Shown here: positions 8,394 through 16,939 of the stretch, in pieces | Numbering within the stretch: position 1 is the first letter of the stretch | Layout of the letters: every line of letters begins with the position of its first letter | Source: Paracoccaceae bacterium | Lineage (GTDB): Bacteria; Pseudomonadota; Alphaproteobacteria; Rhodobacterales; Rhodobacteraceae | Assembly: GCA_014654775.1 (NCBI GenBank) | Contig: JACVZW010000071.1 | Location: 1 to 58,464 of the forward strand | Length of the DNA stretch: 58,464 bases | Reading direction: 5' to 3' | Program-made: the position numbers and the translations under genes | Notes under the pieces: model-generated | What the model was told of the DNA's origin: nothing | Databases searched by the model: none | Seen by the model: only the letters and a program-made list of their open reading frames with translations

Positions 8394-9605
8394 ATGTACC
8401 GCGTATCCCCCTTCGTCCGACGCTTCGCCTGGGCGCTCTTGGGTGGCGTCGGCCTTGCCACGGCTTGGGTCAACCTCTCGCCTGCCACCTATTACGATGC
8501 GGTGGAATATCGGCTGCTCGACATCGCCAAACCGGCATGGATCGCGGGCGACAGTCTGGTGATCACCCCGATGATCGTGGCCTCAGACCTTCTGATGGCC
8601 TTCTTCATGTTCTTCGTCGGCAAGGAACTGTGGGAGGCGCTGATCCTCGAACGCGGGGCGCTGGCGGGGCGGCGCGCGCTTCTGCCCACGGGCGCGGCGC
8701 TGGGGGCGATCCTTGGCGCGGTCGCGCTCTGGTGGACGCAGACCGCGCTCTTTGCCACCAGCGAATGGGTTCCCGCGGGGACGGGCTGGCCGCTGCCCAT
8801 CGGATCGGACATCGTGATCGGCTATGTCGTCGGCCGGGCCGTGTTCGGCGCGGGCCACCCCGCGCTGCATCTGCTGCTTCTTTTGTCCATCGCATCGAAC
8901 GTCATTGGCATCACGCTGCTGGGCCTCGTCTACCCCTATGCCGGGCTGGAACTGCTCTGGCTGGCCCTGCCCGTGGCGGCGGCCATCCTCGTCTGGCGCT
9001 TGCATGGCCGCTTCGTCGGACAGGGCAATTCCGAGTTGGAGCGGCGGCGGGGCCTGTCGCTCTGGCCCTATCTGCTGGCAGGGGCCGCAAGCTGGTTCGG
9101 CGTCGTGGCGGCGGGGCTTCCCGGCGCGCTCGGCCTGCTGCCGATCATCCCGGCCATCCCGCATGCCGACCGCGCCTTCGGACTCTTTGCCGAAGCCGAG
9201 GAATTCCTCACCGATCCGCTGAACCGTCTGGCGCATCTGATGGTGCGGCCGCTGTCCATCGTGCTGTTCCTCTTCGGGCTGACGCGCGGCGGCGTCGATC
9301 TCGGGGCCTTCGGACCCACCACGGGCAGCGTGCTGGCCGCCCTCTGGATCGGCAAGCCGCTGGGCCTCGTGCTGGGCGCGCTGCTGGCGGCACGGCTCTT
9401 CCGGCTGCCCATGCCCGCCGGCGTGCGTATCCGCGACCTCGTGCTCGTGGCCGTGATCTCGGGCATCGGCTTCACCGCGCCCGTCCTCGCGCTAGACAGC
9501 GCCCTTCCCGGCGGCGCGATGGCCGAGGCAGCACGGCTGGGGCTTGCGCTATCCCTTCTGGCCGCGCCAGTCGCGATCGGTCTGGCGCGATTCATGCAGC
9601 GTTAG
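8394..9605 (+). CDS. NhaA-like sodium/proton antiporter, atypical active site
   Basis: A 403-residue polytopic inner-membrane protein with the NhaA layout: SDLLMAFFMFFVGKEL (NhaA TM2), GWPLPIGSDIVIGYVVG (TM4; D139 corresponds to E. coli D133), and WIGKPLGLVLGALLAARLF with the TM10 Lys, then ISGIGFTAPVLALD near the C-terminus. The TM5 pair D163-D164, which binds Na+ and protons in E. coli NhaA, is replaced here by S168-N169-V170 (LSIASNVIGITLL). It may therefore not be a classical Na+/H+ antiporter. ATG 8394 was chosen because the preceding in-frame codons are Gly/Arg-rich and unlike protein. Monocistronic. Confidence 0.8.
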   Translation: MYRVSPFVRRFAWALLGGVGLATAWVNLSPATYYDAVEYRLLDIAKPAWIAGDSLVITPMIVASDLLMAFFMFFVGKELWEALILERGALAGRRALLPTGAALGAILGAVALWWTQTALFATSEWVPAGTGWPLPIGSDIVIGYVVGRAVFGAGHPALHLLLLLSIASNVIGITLLGLVYPYAGLELLWLALPVAAAILVWRLHGRFVGQGNSELERRRGLSLWPYLLAGAASWFGVVAAGLPGALGLLPIIPAIPHADRAFGLFAEAEEFLTDPLNRLAHLMVRPLSIVLFLFGLTRGGVDLGAFGPTTGSVLAALWIGKPLGLVLGALLAARLFRLPMPAGVRIRDLVLVAVISGIGFTAPVLALDSALPGGAMAEAARLGLALSLLAAPVAIGLARFMQR

Positions 9606-9764
9606 GGAAACAGTGCGAGGATTCCTTCGCCCATTGTCAGAGGGCGGTGAATTCCGACATAATGTCGCCCAAAAGGGCAGATAGGCGCGCATCCGGTGGC
9701 AGATCGGGATGCCCGCCAGAGGCAGCAACCGGCGATCCGAGGGCGGATTTCGGAAAGGGCAGGA

Positions 9765-10424
9765 ATGATCGAGTTCGAAAACGTCTCGAAGTCCTTCTGG
9801 ACCGGCCGGACCAGAAAGATCATTCTGGATCAGGCGACGTTTCGGGTCGAACTCGGCAATTCACTGGGCATTCTGGCCTCGAACGGCGCCGGCAAGACAA
9901 CGATCATCAACATGATGGCCGGGCTCGAACAGCCCGACGAAGGCACGATCCGGCGCTCCTCGCGCATCTCCTTTCCGCTGGGCTTCATGGGCGGCGTCGT
10001 CAGCCGCCACAGCGCGACCGAGAATTCGCGCTACATCGCGCGGCTTTACGGTCTGGACCCCGACTATGTCGAAAGCTTCTGCCGCTGGCTCTGCGACATT
10101 GGCGAATATTTCGACATGCCGGTGGGCACCTATTCCTCGGGGATGCGCGGGCGGTTTTCCTTCGCGCTGCTCTTGGCCCTCGAATTCGACATCTACCTGA
10201 TCGACGAAGGCATGCCCGGCACCACGGATGCAGAATTCAACCGCAAGGCGGGAACGGTTCTGCGTCAAAGACTCAAGGATGCGACGGTCATCGTCGTCTC
10301 CCATCAGGCCACGACGCTTGAGAAGTTCTGCAAACAGGCGGCTGTCCTGAAGAACGGCCGACTGCATATGTTCGAGACGTTGGAAGAAGCAAAACGGCTG
10401 TATGATTATGAAACTCAAGGTTAA
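9765..10424 (+). CDS. KpsT-like polysaccharide ABC exporter ATP-binding protein
   Basis: A 219-residue ATPase of the KpsT/CtrD/BexA family that powers export of capsular polysaccharide through an inner-membrane permease. Walker A is ASNGAGKTT, the signature is the family-specific SSGMRGRFSFA in place of LSGGQ, and Walker B is IYLIDEGM. The family hallmark MGGVVSRHSATENSRYIARLYG is split across the helical region. Start ATG 9765 (MIEFENVSKSF) follows GGGCAGGA; the longer frame to 9696 is rejected. It overlaps the next gene by about 23 bases. No KpsM permease gene is in the window. Confidence 0.88.
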   Translation: MIEFENVSKSFWTGRTRKIILDQATFRVELGNSLGILASNGAGKTTIINMMAGLEQPDEGTIRRSSRISFPLGFMGGVVSRHSATENSRYIARLYGLDPDYVESFCRWLCDIGEYFDMPVGTYSSGMRGRFSFALLLALEFDIYLIDEGMPGTTDAEFNRKAGTVLRQRLKDATVIVVSHQATTLEKFCKQAAVLKNGRLHMFETLEEAKRLYDYETQG

Positions 10425-12141
10425 GCGGTACAACACGCGGCGTCCCGATCCCCAACCGGAAGCTGCAGCCCCTCGCCCCGTCCCGCGTCTTGTAGAGTCG
10501 CCGGTCGCTTCTGATGCCTCTCCCATCACCCCCTTCGCCGGATCGTCCACCGCCCGGGCCCTCCCGCAGGATGAGGCCCTGTTCGCCCAGACCGAAGACG
10601 GTTTCGGATCGACCCCCTTCCCCACCGCCGCCGCCGCACAGGACAGCCGCGCGCCGGGGGGCGACGGCGCTGTCGCGACGGGCGGCACGGGCAGCACGGC
10701 CAGCGCCGATCTCGACGCGATCCGCCGCGAAGGCCTAACCGGCCGTCAGTTGCGGCTGGCACGGCGCATGGCGCAGAAATACGGCCTTCCCGCCACATCC
10801 GATTTCGACGCCGTCCGCCTGCTGCGTCAGGCGGGGCTCGATCCCTTCCGCCCCAATCCCGTGGTCGACATCGTCGCCGAGGATGACGAACAGCCCGCAC
10901 AAAGCGGGACCATGATGCCCGTACCCGCAGGCCAGCGTCTGCCGCAGACCATCAAGCCCGTAAAGATGCCCGCCGCGATGGAAGAGGTGAACCACGCGGC
11001 CGAACTTCTGAAGATGCAGCAGGACCTGATGAAGCGGCGGCGGCGGCGCTCCCTGCTGCTGATGGCGCGGCTCATCTTCTTTGTGGTCCTGCCCACCTTC
11101 CTTGCGGGCTTCTACTACTATCGCGTGGCGACGCCGCTCTATGCCACCAACACCGAATTCGTGATTCAGGTCGCCCAGCCGCCCAGCAGCAGCGGCACCA
11201 GCATGGGCGGGCTGATGAACACGCCCATGGCGAACATGCAGGATTCGATCACGGTGCAGGGCTATCTGCAATCGCGCGACGCGATGCTGCGGCTGGATCA
11301 GGACATCGGCTTCCGAGAGGTGTTCACCGATCCCGTCATGGACCCGATCCAGCGCCTCGAAGCCGATGCTTCGAACGAGGCCGCCTACAAGATCTACAAG
11401 CGCAATGTCCGCGTCTCTTACGACCCGACCGAAGGCATCATCCGGATGGAGGTAATCGCCCCCAATCCCGCGACCTCGGTCCGCTTCTCCGAGGCGCTGA
11501 TCGGTTATGCCGAGGAACAGGTCGATCAATTGACCCAGCGGCTGCGCGAAGACGCGATGCGCGGCGCCCGCGAAAGCTATGCCGAGGCCGAGATTGCCCT
11601 GCGCGAAGCCCGTCAGCGTGCCGTCCAGTTGCAAGAAACATACAAGGTTCTGTCCTCTGAACTTGAGGTGAACCTGATCACCGGCCAGATCGCCCAGTTG
11701 GAAGGGCAGCTGACCGCCGACCGGCTGTCGCTGGCCCAGATGGAATCGAACGCCAATCCCAATCAGGCACGGATGGACCCGCTCAAGCGGCGCATCGCCA
11801 CGATGGAAGAGCAGATTTCCACCCTCCGTTTGCGCCTGACCGAGGATGTCGACAGCGGCCAATCGCTGGCCCGCGTGCAATCGGAACTCTCCCTCGCCGA
11901 GGCCGATGCCGAAACCCGGCAGATGATGCTGGCCGAGGCGCTGCAGGCGATGGAAACCGCGCGGATCGAGGCCAACCGTCAAGCCCGCTACATCTCGCTC
12001 TCCGTGGCACCGGTCGCGCCGGACGAGGCGACCTATCCCCGCGCATTCGAGAACACGATGGTGGCGATGATGATTTTTGCGGGTATATACCTGCTTTTGT
12101 CGATGACCGCCGCAATCCTGCGCGAACAGGTCTCGGCCTGA
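10402..12141 (+). CDS. KpsE-like capsule export inner-membrane protein
   Basis: A 579-residue polysaccharide co-polymerase type 3 protein (KpsE/BexC/RkpR family). Residues 1-215 are a Pro/Ala-rich cytoplasmic extension containing a short conserved-looking block (GLTGRQLRLARRMAQKYGLP). A membrane helix at about 219-239 is followed by a long periplasmic coiled coil (about 370-510; RESYAEAEIALREARQRA and AQLEGQLTADRLSLAQ), and a second helix ends the protein. These proteins bridge the ABC exporter and the outer-membrane polysaccharide channel. The start (10402, alternative 10408) lies inside the end of the KpsT-like gene. The long N-terminal extension is unlike enteric KpsE. Confidence 0.85.
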   Translation: MIMKLKVKRYNTRRPDPQPEAAAPRPVPRLVESPVASDASPITPFAGSSTARALPQDEALFAQTEDGFGSTPFPTAAAAQDSRAPGGDGAVATGGTGSTASADLDAIRREGLTGRQLRLARRMAQKYGLPATSDFDAVRLLRQAGLDPFRPNPVVDIVAEDDEQPAQSGTMMPVPAGQRLPQTIKPVKMPAAMEEVNHAAELLKMQQDLMKRRRRRSLLLMARLIFFVVLPTFLAGFYYYRVATPLYATNTEFVIQVAQPPSSSGTSMGGLMNTPMANMQDSITVQGYLQSRDAMLRLDQDIGFREVFTDPVMDPIQRLEADASNEAAYKIYKRNVRVSYDPTEGIIRMEVIAPNPATSVRFSEALIGYAEEQVDQLTQRLREDAMRGARESYAEAEIALREARQRAVQLQETYKVLSSELEVNLITGQIAQLEGQLTADRLSLAQMESNANPNQARMDPLKRRIATMEEQISTLRLRLTEDVDSGQSLARVQSELSLAEADAETRQMMLAEALQAMETARIEANRQARYISLSVAPVAPDEATYPRAFENTMVAMMIFAGIYLLLSMTAAILREQVSA

Positions 12142-12148
12142 GGATAAG

Positions 12149-12979
12149 ATGAAGAAAGTGCAGATCGGCGGGCTGTCCGTCAGCAATGACAGCCCGCTTC
12201 TCGTGATCGCCGGCCCCTGCCAGCTCGAAAGCCTTGACCATGCCCAGATGATCGCGGGTGCAATGGCCGAGGCCTGCGCCAAGGCGGGCGCGCAATACGT
12301 GTTCAAGGCCAGCTATGACAAGGCCAACCGCACCTCGCTCACGGGCAAGCGCGGACTGGGTATGGAGGCCGGGCTGAAGGTGCTGGAAGCGGTGCGTGCC
12401 ATGGGCATGCCCGTGCTGACCGACATCCACGATCCCGATCAGGCCCGGGCCGCCGCACAGGTGGTGGATGTCATCCAGATCCCCGCCTTCCTCTGCCGTC
12501 AGACCGATCTCTTGCTGGCGGCGGGCGAAACCGGGGCGGTGGTCAATATCAAGAAGGGCCAGTTCCTCGCCCCATGGGACATGGACAACGTGGCCGACAA
12601 GGTCGCCTCCACCGGCAATGACCGCATCCTGCTCACCGAACGCGGCACCAGCTTCGGTTACAACACGCTTGTCGCCGACATGCGTGCCCTGCCCCGCATG
12701 GCCCGCACAGGCTGGCCGGTCATCATGGATGCCACCCATTCGGTGCAGCAGCCGGGCGGTCAGGGCGGATCATCGGGCGGGCAGCGGGAATTCGCCCCCG
12801 TCATGGCCCGCTGTGCCGTCTCGCTCGGCATCGCGGGCGTCTTCATCGAAACGCATGAAGATCCGGACCGCGCGCCCTCTGATGGGCCGAACATGATCCC
12901 ACTGGCACAGATGCCCGCATTGATCGACAGCCTGATGGCCTTCGACCGCCTCGCCAAGGCCGATCCGATCCGGATCTGA
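12149..12979 (+). CDS. kdsA: 3-deoxy-8-phosphooctulonate synthase (KDO-8-P synthase)
   Basis: Condenses phosphoenolpyruvate with arabinose 5-phosphate to KDO 8-phosphate, the precursor of KDO in lipopolysaccharide and in the linker of ABC-exported capsules. The 276-residue protein shows IAGPCQLES, KASYDKANRTS, TDIHDPDQA, QIPAFLCRQTDLL, NIKKGQF and DATHSVQQPGG, all family hallmarks. It starts seven bases after the KpsE-like gene, so it is in the same operon. The location beside capsule-export genes suggests that its KDO also serves the capsule linker, though lipid A core KDO needs the same enzyme. Confidence 0.96.
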   Translation: MKKVQIGGLSVSNDSPLLVIAGPCQLESLDHAQMIAGAMAEACAKAGAQYVFKASYDKANRTSLTGKRGLGMEAGLKVLEAVRAMGMPVLTDIHDPDQARAAAQVVDVIQIPAFLCRQTDLLLAAGETGAVVNIKKGQFLAPWDMDNVADKVASTGNDRILLTERGTSFGYNTLVADMRALPRMARTGWPVIMDATHSVQQPGGQGGSSGGQREFAPVMARCAVSLGIAGVFIETHEDPDRAPSDGPNMIPLAQMPALIDSLMAFDRLAKADPIRI

Positions 12980-13074
12980 CGCAGGCAGGCCGAGGGCTGG
13001 CTTCGCCCCATCCGCCCGTCGGACGGGGTTTATTCTTGCTTACCCAAACACTGCCCCAGCGCGCGCTGCGTGCC

Positions 13075-13115
13075 CACAGTTTGCTGCACAGTTTGCGGCA
13101 CAAAACAGGGCACAA
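13075..13115. repeat. short 12-base tandem repeat
   Basis: About 3.5 imperfect 12-base units beginning CACA: CACAGTTTGCTG, CACAGTTTGCGG, CACAAAACAGGG, then CACAA. It lies in the gap between the convergent kdsA and flavoprotein genes. No function evident. Confidence 0.5.
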
Positions 13116-13126
13116 CCGATACGGCC

Positions 13127-14305
13127 TCAGACCGCCTGCCCCGCAACCCAGCCCGAAGACCAAGCCCATTGGAAATTGTAGCCGCCCAGCCATCCGGTGA
13201 TATCCACGACCTCCCCAACGAAATAGAGGCCGGGCACCCCCTTCGCTTCCATCGTGCGGGCATCCAGCGCGTCGGTATCCACGCCCCCCAATGTGACTTC
13301 GGCCGTCCTGTAACCCTCTGATCCGACAGGACGAAGTTCCCAAGCCGTCACCCGTCCCGCCACCTTTTCCAGCGCCGCGCGCCCCATCTCGGCCAATGGC
13401 CCACCCGCCCCGACCTGCGCCTCCACCAGCCGCGCCAGCTTCTCGGGCATCAGCTTCCCCAGCGCTGTCCGCAGCGCCGCCCGCCCCGCCACGCGCTTCT
13501 CCTCCGACAGAAACGCCGCCACATCCCGGTCTGGCACAAGATTTAGCGTGATCGCCTCGCCCTCACGCCAATAGCTGGATATCTGCAGCACCGCAGGCCC
13601 CGACAATCCGCGATGCGTGAACAGCACCGCCTCGTCGAAACGGGTCCTGCCATGGCTCACCCGCCCCTCCAGCGCCACCCCCGCCAGCGGGCGCATCCAG
13701 TCCAATTCCTGCTCCGCAAAGGTCAGCGGAACCAGCGCAGGCCGCGTCTCCGTTACCGGAATCCCGAACGATTCCGCTACCTTGTAGCCATATCCCGTAG
13801 CACCCATCTTCGGGATCGACTTGCCCCCCGTCGCCACGATCACCGATTGCGCCCGCACCGGCCCGCGCCCCGTCTCCACCTCGAACCCACCCGCAACCCG
13901 CCGCACCTCGCCCAAGCTGCAGCCCAACCAAAGCTCCACCCCCGCCTGCGCCATATCGCGCTGCAAGAGGGCGATGATCTCGGTTGCCGATCCGCCGCAA
14001 AACAACTGCCCAAGCGTCTTTTCGTGCCAAGCGATGCCCGCCGCATCGACCCGGGCGATGAAATCCTGCGCGGTAAAGCGGCGCAGCGCCGACAAGGCAA
14101 ACCGCGGATTTCGCCCAAGAAATCGGTCCGCCGCGATACCTGTATTGGTGAAATTGCACCGCCCACCGCCCGAAATGCGGATCTTTTCTCCGGCAGCCTT
14201 GGCATGGTCGATCACGACGGTGCGACGTCCCCGCCGCCCCGCCTCTATCGCGGCGAACATCCCGGCCGCCCCGGCCCCAAGAACGATGACATCGGCCTGT
14301 CGCAT
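13127..14305 (-). CDS. HI0933/BaiN-family NAD(P)/FAD-dependent oxidoreductase
   Basis: A 392-residue flavoprotein of the HI0933/YhiN family. It starts with the FAD Rossmann motif (VIVLGAGAAGMFAAIEAG) and carries the family-specific GEKIRISGGGRCNFTN and later VIVATGGKSIPKMGATGYG; near the C-terminus a second FAD-binding block reads PGLYFVGEVVDITGWLGGYN. Members are predicted flavin reductases whose physiological substrate is mostly unknown; BaiN acts on bile acids in gut clostridia, which is not expected here. Single gene, convergent with kdsA and divergent from tRNA-Gln. Confidence 0.9.
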   Translation of the reverse strand: MRQADVIVLGAGAAGMFAAIEAGRRGRRTVVIDHAKAAGEKIRISGGGRCNFTNTGIAADRFLGRNPRFALSALRRFTAQDFIARVDAAGIAWHEKTLGQLFCGGSATEIIALLQRDMAQAGVELWLGCSLGEVRRVAGGFEVETGRGPVRAQSVIVATGGKSIPKMGATGYGYKVAESFGIPVTETRPALVPLTFAEQELDWMRPLAGVALEGRVSHGRTRFDEAVLFTHRGLSGPAVLQISSYWREGEAITLNLVPDRDVAAFLSEEKRVAGRAALRTALGKLMPEKLARLVEAQVGAGGPLAEMGRAALEKVAGRVTAWELRPVGSEGYRTAEVTLGGVDTDALDARTMEAKGVPGLYFVGEVVDITGWLGGYNFQWAWSSGWVAGQAV

Positions 14306-14367
14306 GCCCTTCCCTAGCGCCTCGCCGCGCGCCCCGCAATCGCGCCCTGATTTTTGCGCGGCCCCCC

Positions 14368-14396
14368 TTGCACCCCTCCAAGGGCTTCGCTAAACA
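14368..14396 (+). promoter_or_regulatory. promoter of tRNA-Gln
   Basis: TTGCAC (14368-14373), 17-base spacer, TAAACA (14391-14396), placing the start of transcription a few bases before the tRNA at 14409. Confidence 0.45.
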
Positions 14397-14408
14397 CCGC
14401 CGCACGGT

Positions 14409-14483
<75 letters not shown>

Positions 14484-14627
14484 GCCACCGATGACCGCCT
14501 CACGGTGCCTCGCTCGAAGTCAGCCTCTCCAATACCGCGATCGCTCTTGACAGCGCCGAAAGACACTTGGGCACCGGGCAGGCCCGCGCTATCATTGCGA
14601 CTAGACGAGAATAAATCGGAGATTTGG

Positions 14628-15278
14628 GTGAAAAGAACCAAAATCACCATTCTGGCAATTACAGCCGCGCTTATGGCCGGCCCGTCCGGCGCACAGGATT
14701 GGTCGGGCAACTGGTACGGTGTCACTGTGGGGTATGGTTCGGGCACCTATGATCTGGGCGTCAGCAGGTTGAACGAGGCGGGCCCTCCGGTCGATGTTGA
14801 CGGCGCTTCATTTGGCTTGCGATACGTGCGGAATGTTCAAAAAAACAACACCGTGCTTGGTCTAGATGCCGAAATCTCGACAGGGCCTGACGGCGCCAGT
14901 CCGATCGACTCGTTAGGACCGGACTGGGCCTGCTTTACCGGCGAGTGCAACGTGTCGATCAAGCGCCTTGCCACGCTGCGTGGTCGTTACGCCATGCTGG
15001 TTGATCCAGGCACCCTTGCCTACGGTGCCGTGGGTGTGGCCATTGGAAGGGTTGAAGGCGGCATCCTGAACAGTGCGCAACAAGGTGCTTCGACAGCGGT
15101 CGGGTACACGATCGGTGTCGGGCTGGAGCGCATGCTGAGGGAGAATGTGAGCCTTCTGAGCGAAGCAAACTTCACCGATCTGGGTACATTGGGCTTTGGA
15201 AGCAATGGAGTCTCGGAAACCTTTGACGGAAATGGCGATTTCACGACCGTCAAGCTTGGCGTGAACTTTCGCTTCTGA
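14628..15278 (+). CDS. outer-membrane beta-barrel protein (porin-like, Omp25/OmpW-size)
   Basis: A 216-residue protein starting at GTG 14628 with GGAG eight bases upstream. A signal peptide (VKRTKITILAITAALMAGPSGA) is followed by an aromatic-Gly start typical of small barrels (WSGNWYGVTVGYGSG), alternating strands, and a C-terminal Phe (KLGVNFRF) as used by the BAM complex. One Cys pair (WACFTGEC) may form a disulfide in a loop. It resembles Omp25/opacity-type eight-stranded barrels; the exact role is unknown. The longer frame to 14505 begins in the tRNA downstream region and is rejected. Its base use looks less GC-rich than its neighbours, which could mean later acquisition beside the tRNA. 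Confidence 0.75.
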   Translation: MKRTKITILAITAALMAGPSGAQDWSGNWYGVTVGYGSGTYDLGVSRLNEAGPPVDVDGASFGLRYVRNVQKNNTVLGLDAEISTGPDGASPIDSLGPDWACFTGECNVSIKRLATLRGRYAMLVDPGTLAYGAVGVAIGRVEGGILNSAQQGASTAVGYTIGVGLERMLRENVSLLSEANFTDLGTLGFGSNGVSETFDGNGDFTTVKLGVNFRF

Positions 15279-15582
15279 GACTTCGGTCCCGTTCGGCGCG
15301 ACCATGCGCCCGGCGGGGCTTCGGCTTGGTAGGCAGGCGCTCGGTGGCAGGCCTATTGCCAGAAGCCATGCTTTGGCGCGGATGTCGTGTCGGCGCAGTT
15401 CTCGTATCGACTGTCTCGGAGAGGGCCCGCCACTCTTTGCTCCACCTCTTGCTTTATGCGCTATAATCCCCCGCAGAGAAGCCTTGACCTTTTTTCAGAT
15501 CATCGCCCCCTGAGCATCTCGCTGCACCTTGCGCCGCGACACCATCTCGACAGCCGCCCGCCTTTCCGCTGGCCTTCGAAGG
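15279..15582. other. 304-base gap between convergent genes
   Basis: Between the barrel gene and the histidine kinase gene. I see no convincing coding frame and no strong terminator. It contains an isolated TATAAT at about 15463 without a good -35 element. Confidence 0.4.
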
Positions 15583-16728
15583 CTAGTCCGCACGCCGCAT
15601 TGGGATGTCGATCCAGAATCGTGTTCCCTCTGCCGTGCTGATGTAGTCAATTCCTCCCCCTATCGCGCTGATCAGATGATGAGCGATGGCAAGGCCCAAA
15701 CCGCTGCCCTGCTTGCGGCGGACATCGGTGCTTTCGCCCTGCACGAAGGGTTTGAAGATATGTGCGCGCATGTCTTCGGGGATCGGCAGCCCGCCATTGG
15801 CCACGGTCACCCGCGCTGCGCCCTCGGTCACCGAAATGCCTACAGTCACCTCGCCGCCCGGATCGGAATACTTCACGGCATTTGACAAGAGGATGCGCAG
15901 CACGCGCCCAAGCCTCTCTGGATGCGTCTGGCAGGCGATCTGCGCCCCCTCTGGCAAGATGCGGACGGGAATCGCCGCCGCCGCGGCCTTCTCGGCAACC
16001 GCCTCGACGGCAATCGCCACCGCCTCGGTCATGCCCACCTCCTGCGCGACCCAGAAGCTCTGGTCGGCGATGACCGTCTCCATCTCGAGGATGTCGTCCA
16101 GCAGTGATTTCAGCCGCTGCGCATTCTTTGACGCCACCCCGACCAGACCCTGCGCCTTGTCGGGCAGCATGGTGGCTGCCATCGCCTCCAGCAGCCTAAG
16201 CGCGCCCATGATCCCCGTCAGCGGTGTGCGCAACTCGTGGTTCACCGTGGTGATGAATTCGCTTTTCAGATGGTCGAGTTGCCGCGCCGCCGTCACATCG
16301 GTGATCTGCGAGATGTACATGATCGGCCGATCATCCACATCACGGACCACGGTCAGGTGCAACACGCCAACCAGAATGCGCCCAGAGGCATGGATATAGC
16401 GCTTCTCAAGGCGAACACTCTTCTGCCCGCTGGCCAGCATCTGTCTGGCGGTCTGTATGGTTGCCTCGCGATCCTCGGGCAGGGTGACGTTGCGAAAACC
16501 CGCCTCCATCAACTCGGACTTGGAATAGCCGAGGAAATCGCACAGCGCCGGGTTCACGTCGATCCAGCTGCCATCCATTCGGGTCAAGGCCATGCCGATC
16601 GGAGAATGCTCCATAGAGGCGCGCAGCAGACGCTCGCTGTCACGCAGGTCGGCAAGGGCCTTCGCGCGCGAAGGCCGGGAATCCGGGGCGGGCGGATCGG
16701 AGGAGGGGGCGGCTGCGCTGTCGTACAT
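15583..16728 (-). CDS. PAS-domain sensor histidine kinase
   Basis: A 381-residue soluble hybrid-free histidine kinase. A PAS domain covers about residues 32-150 (MEHSPIGMALTRMDGSWIDV, later ISQITDVTAARQLD); the HisKA dimerisation helix follows with the phosphorylated His at about 164 (TTVNHELRTPLTG); the HATPase_c domain has N box RILLSNAVKYSD and G boxes KQGSGLGLAIAHHL and AEGTRFWIDIP. No membrane segment is present, so it should sense a cytosolic or diffusible signal through PAS. Start ATG 16728 was preferred over in-frame sites up to 16947, whose sequence is unlike the family. No response regulator gene is adjacent. Confidence 0.88.
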   Translation of the reverse strand: MYDSAAAPSSDPPAPDSRPSRAKALADLRDSERLLRASMEHSPIGMALTRMDGSWIDVNPALCDFLGYSKSELMEAGFRNVTLPEDREATIQTARQMLASGQKSVRLEKRYIHASGRILVGVLHLTVVRDVDDRPIMYISQITDVTAARQLDHLKSEFITTVNHELRTPLTGIMGALRLLEAMAATMLPDKAQGLVGVASKNAQRLKSLLDDILEMETVIADQSFWVAQEVGMTEAVAIAVEAVAEKAAAAAIPVRILPEGAQIACQTHPERLGRVLRILLSNAVKYSDPGGEVTVGISVTEGAARVTVANGGLPIPEDMRAHIFKPFVQGESTDVRRKQGSGLGLAIAHHLISAIGGGIDYISTAEGTRFWIDIPMRRAD

Positions 16729-16939
16729 GGCACCAGGTATTTGAGAAAAGCGGGTTGGGAACGGTCTCACGCGCGTCGTGGTCCAAGTCAGGGTGATGGG
16801 GTGTGAGACTCCAAGATTGTCGTGCCCCTTTGCACCATCGCCATTGTCCCCAACCGGGATAGGTAGGAAAACGGCCCATGCTGCGGGGTTGTTAGGCGGC
16901 ACGGGGCGTTTCGGATTGAACAGCAGTGACTTGGCCGAC

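Noticed and set aside
8360-10321. A 653-codon plus-strand frame across the antiporter and KpsT region
   Set aside because: It is Arg/Gly-rich, lacks any domain and lies over two well-supported genes in other frames; a GC-rich shadow.
13075-13115. 12-base repeats considered as part of a CRISPR array
   Set aside because: Units are directly adjacent with no spacers and are far too short.
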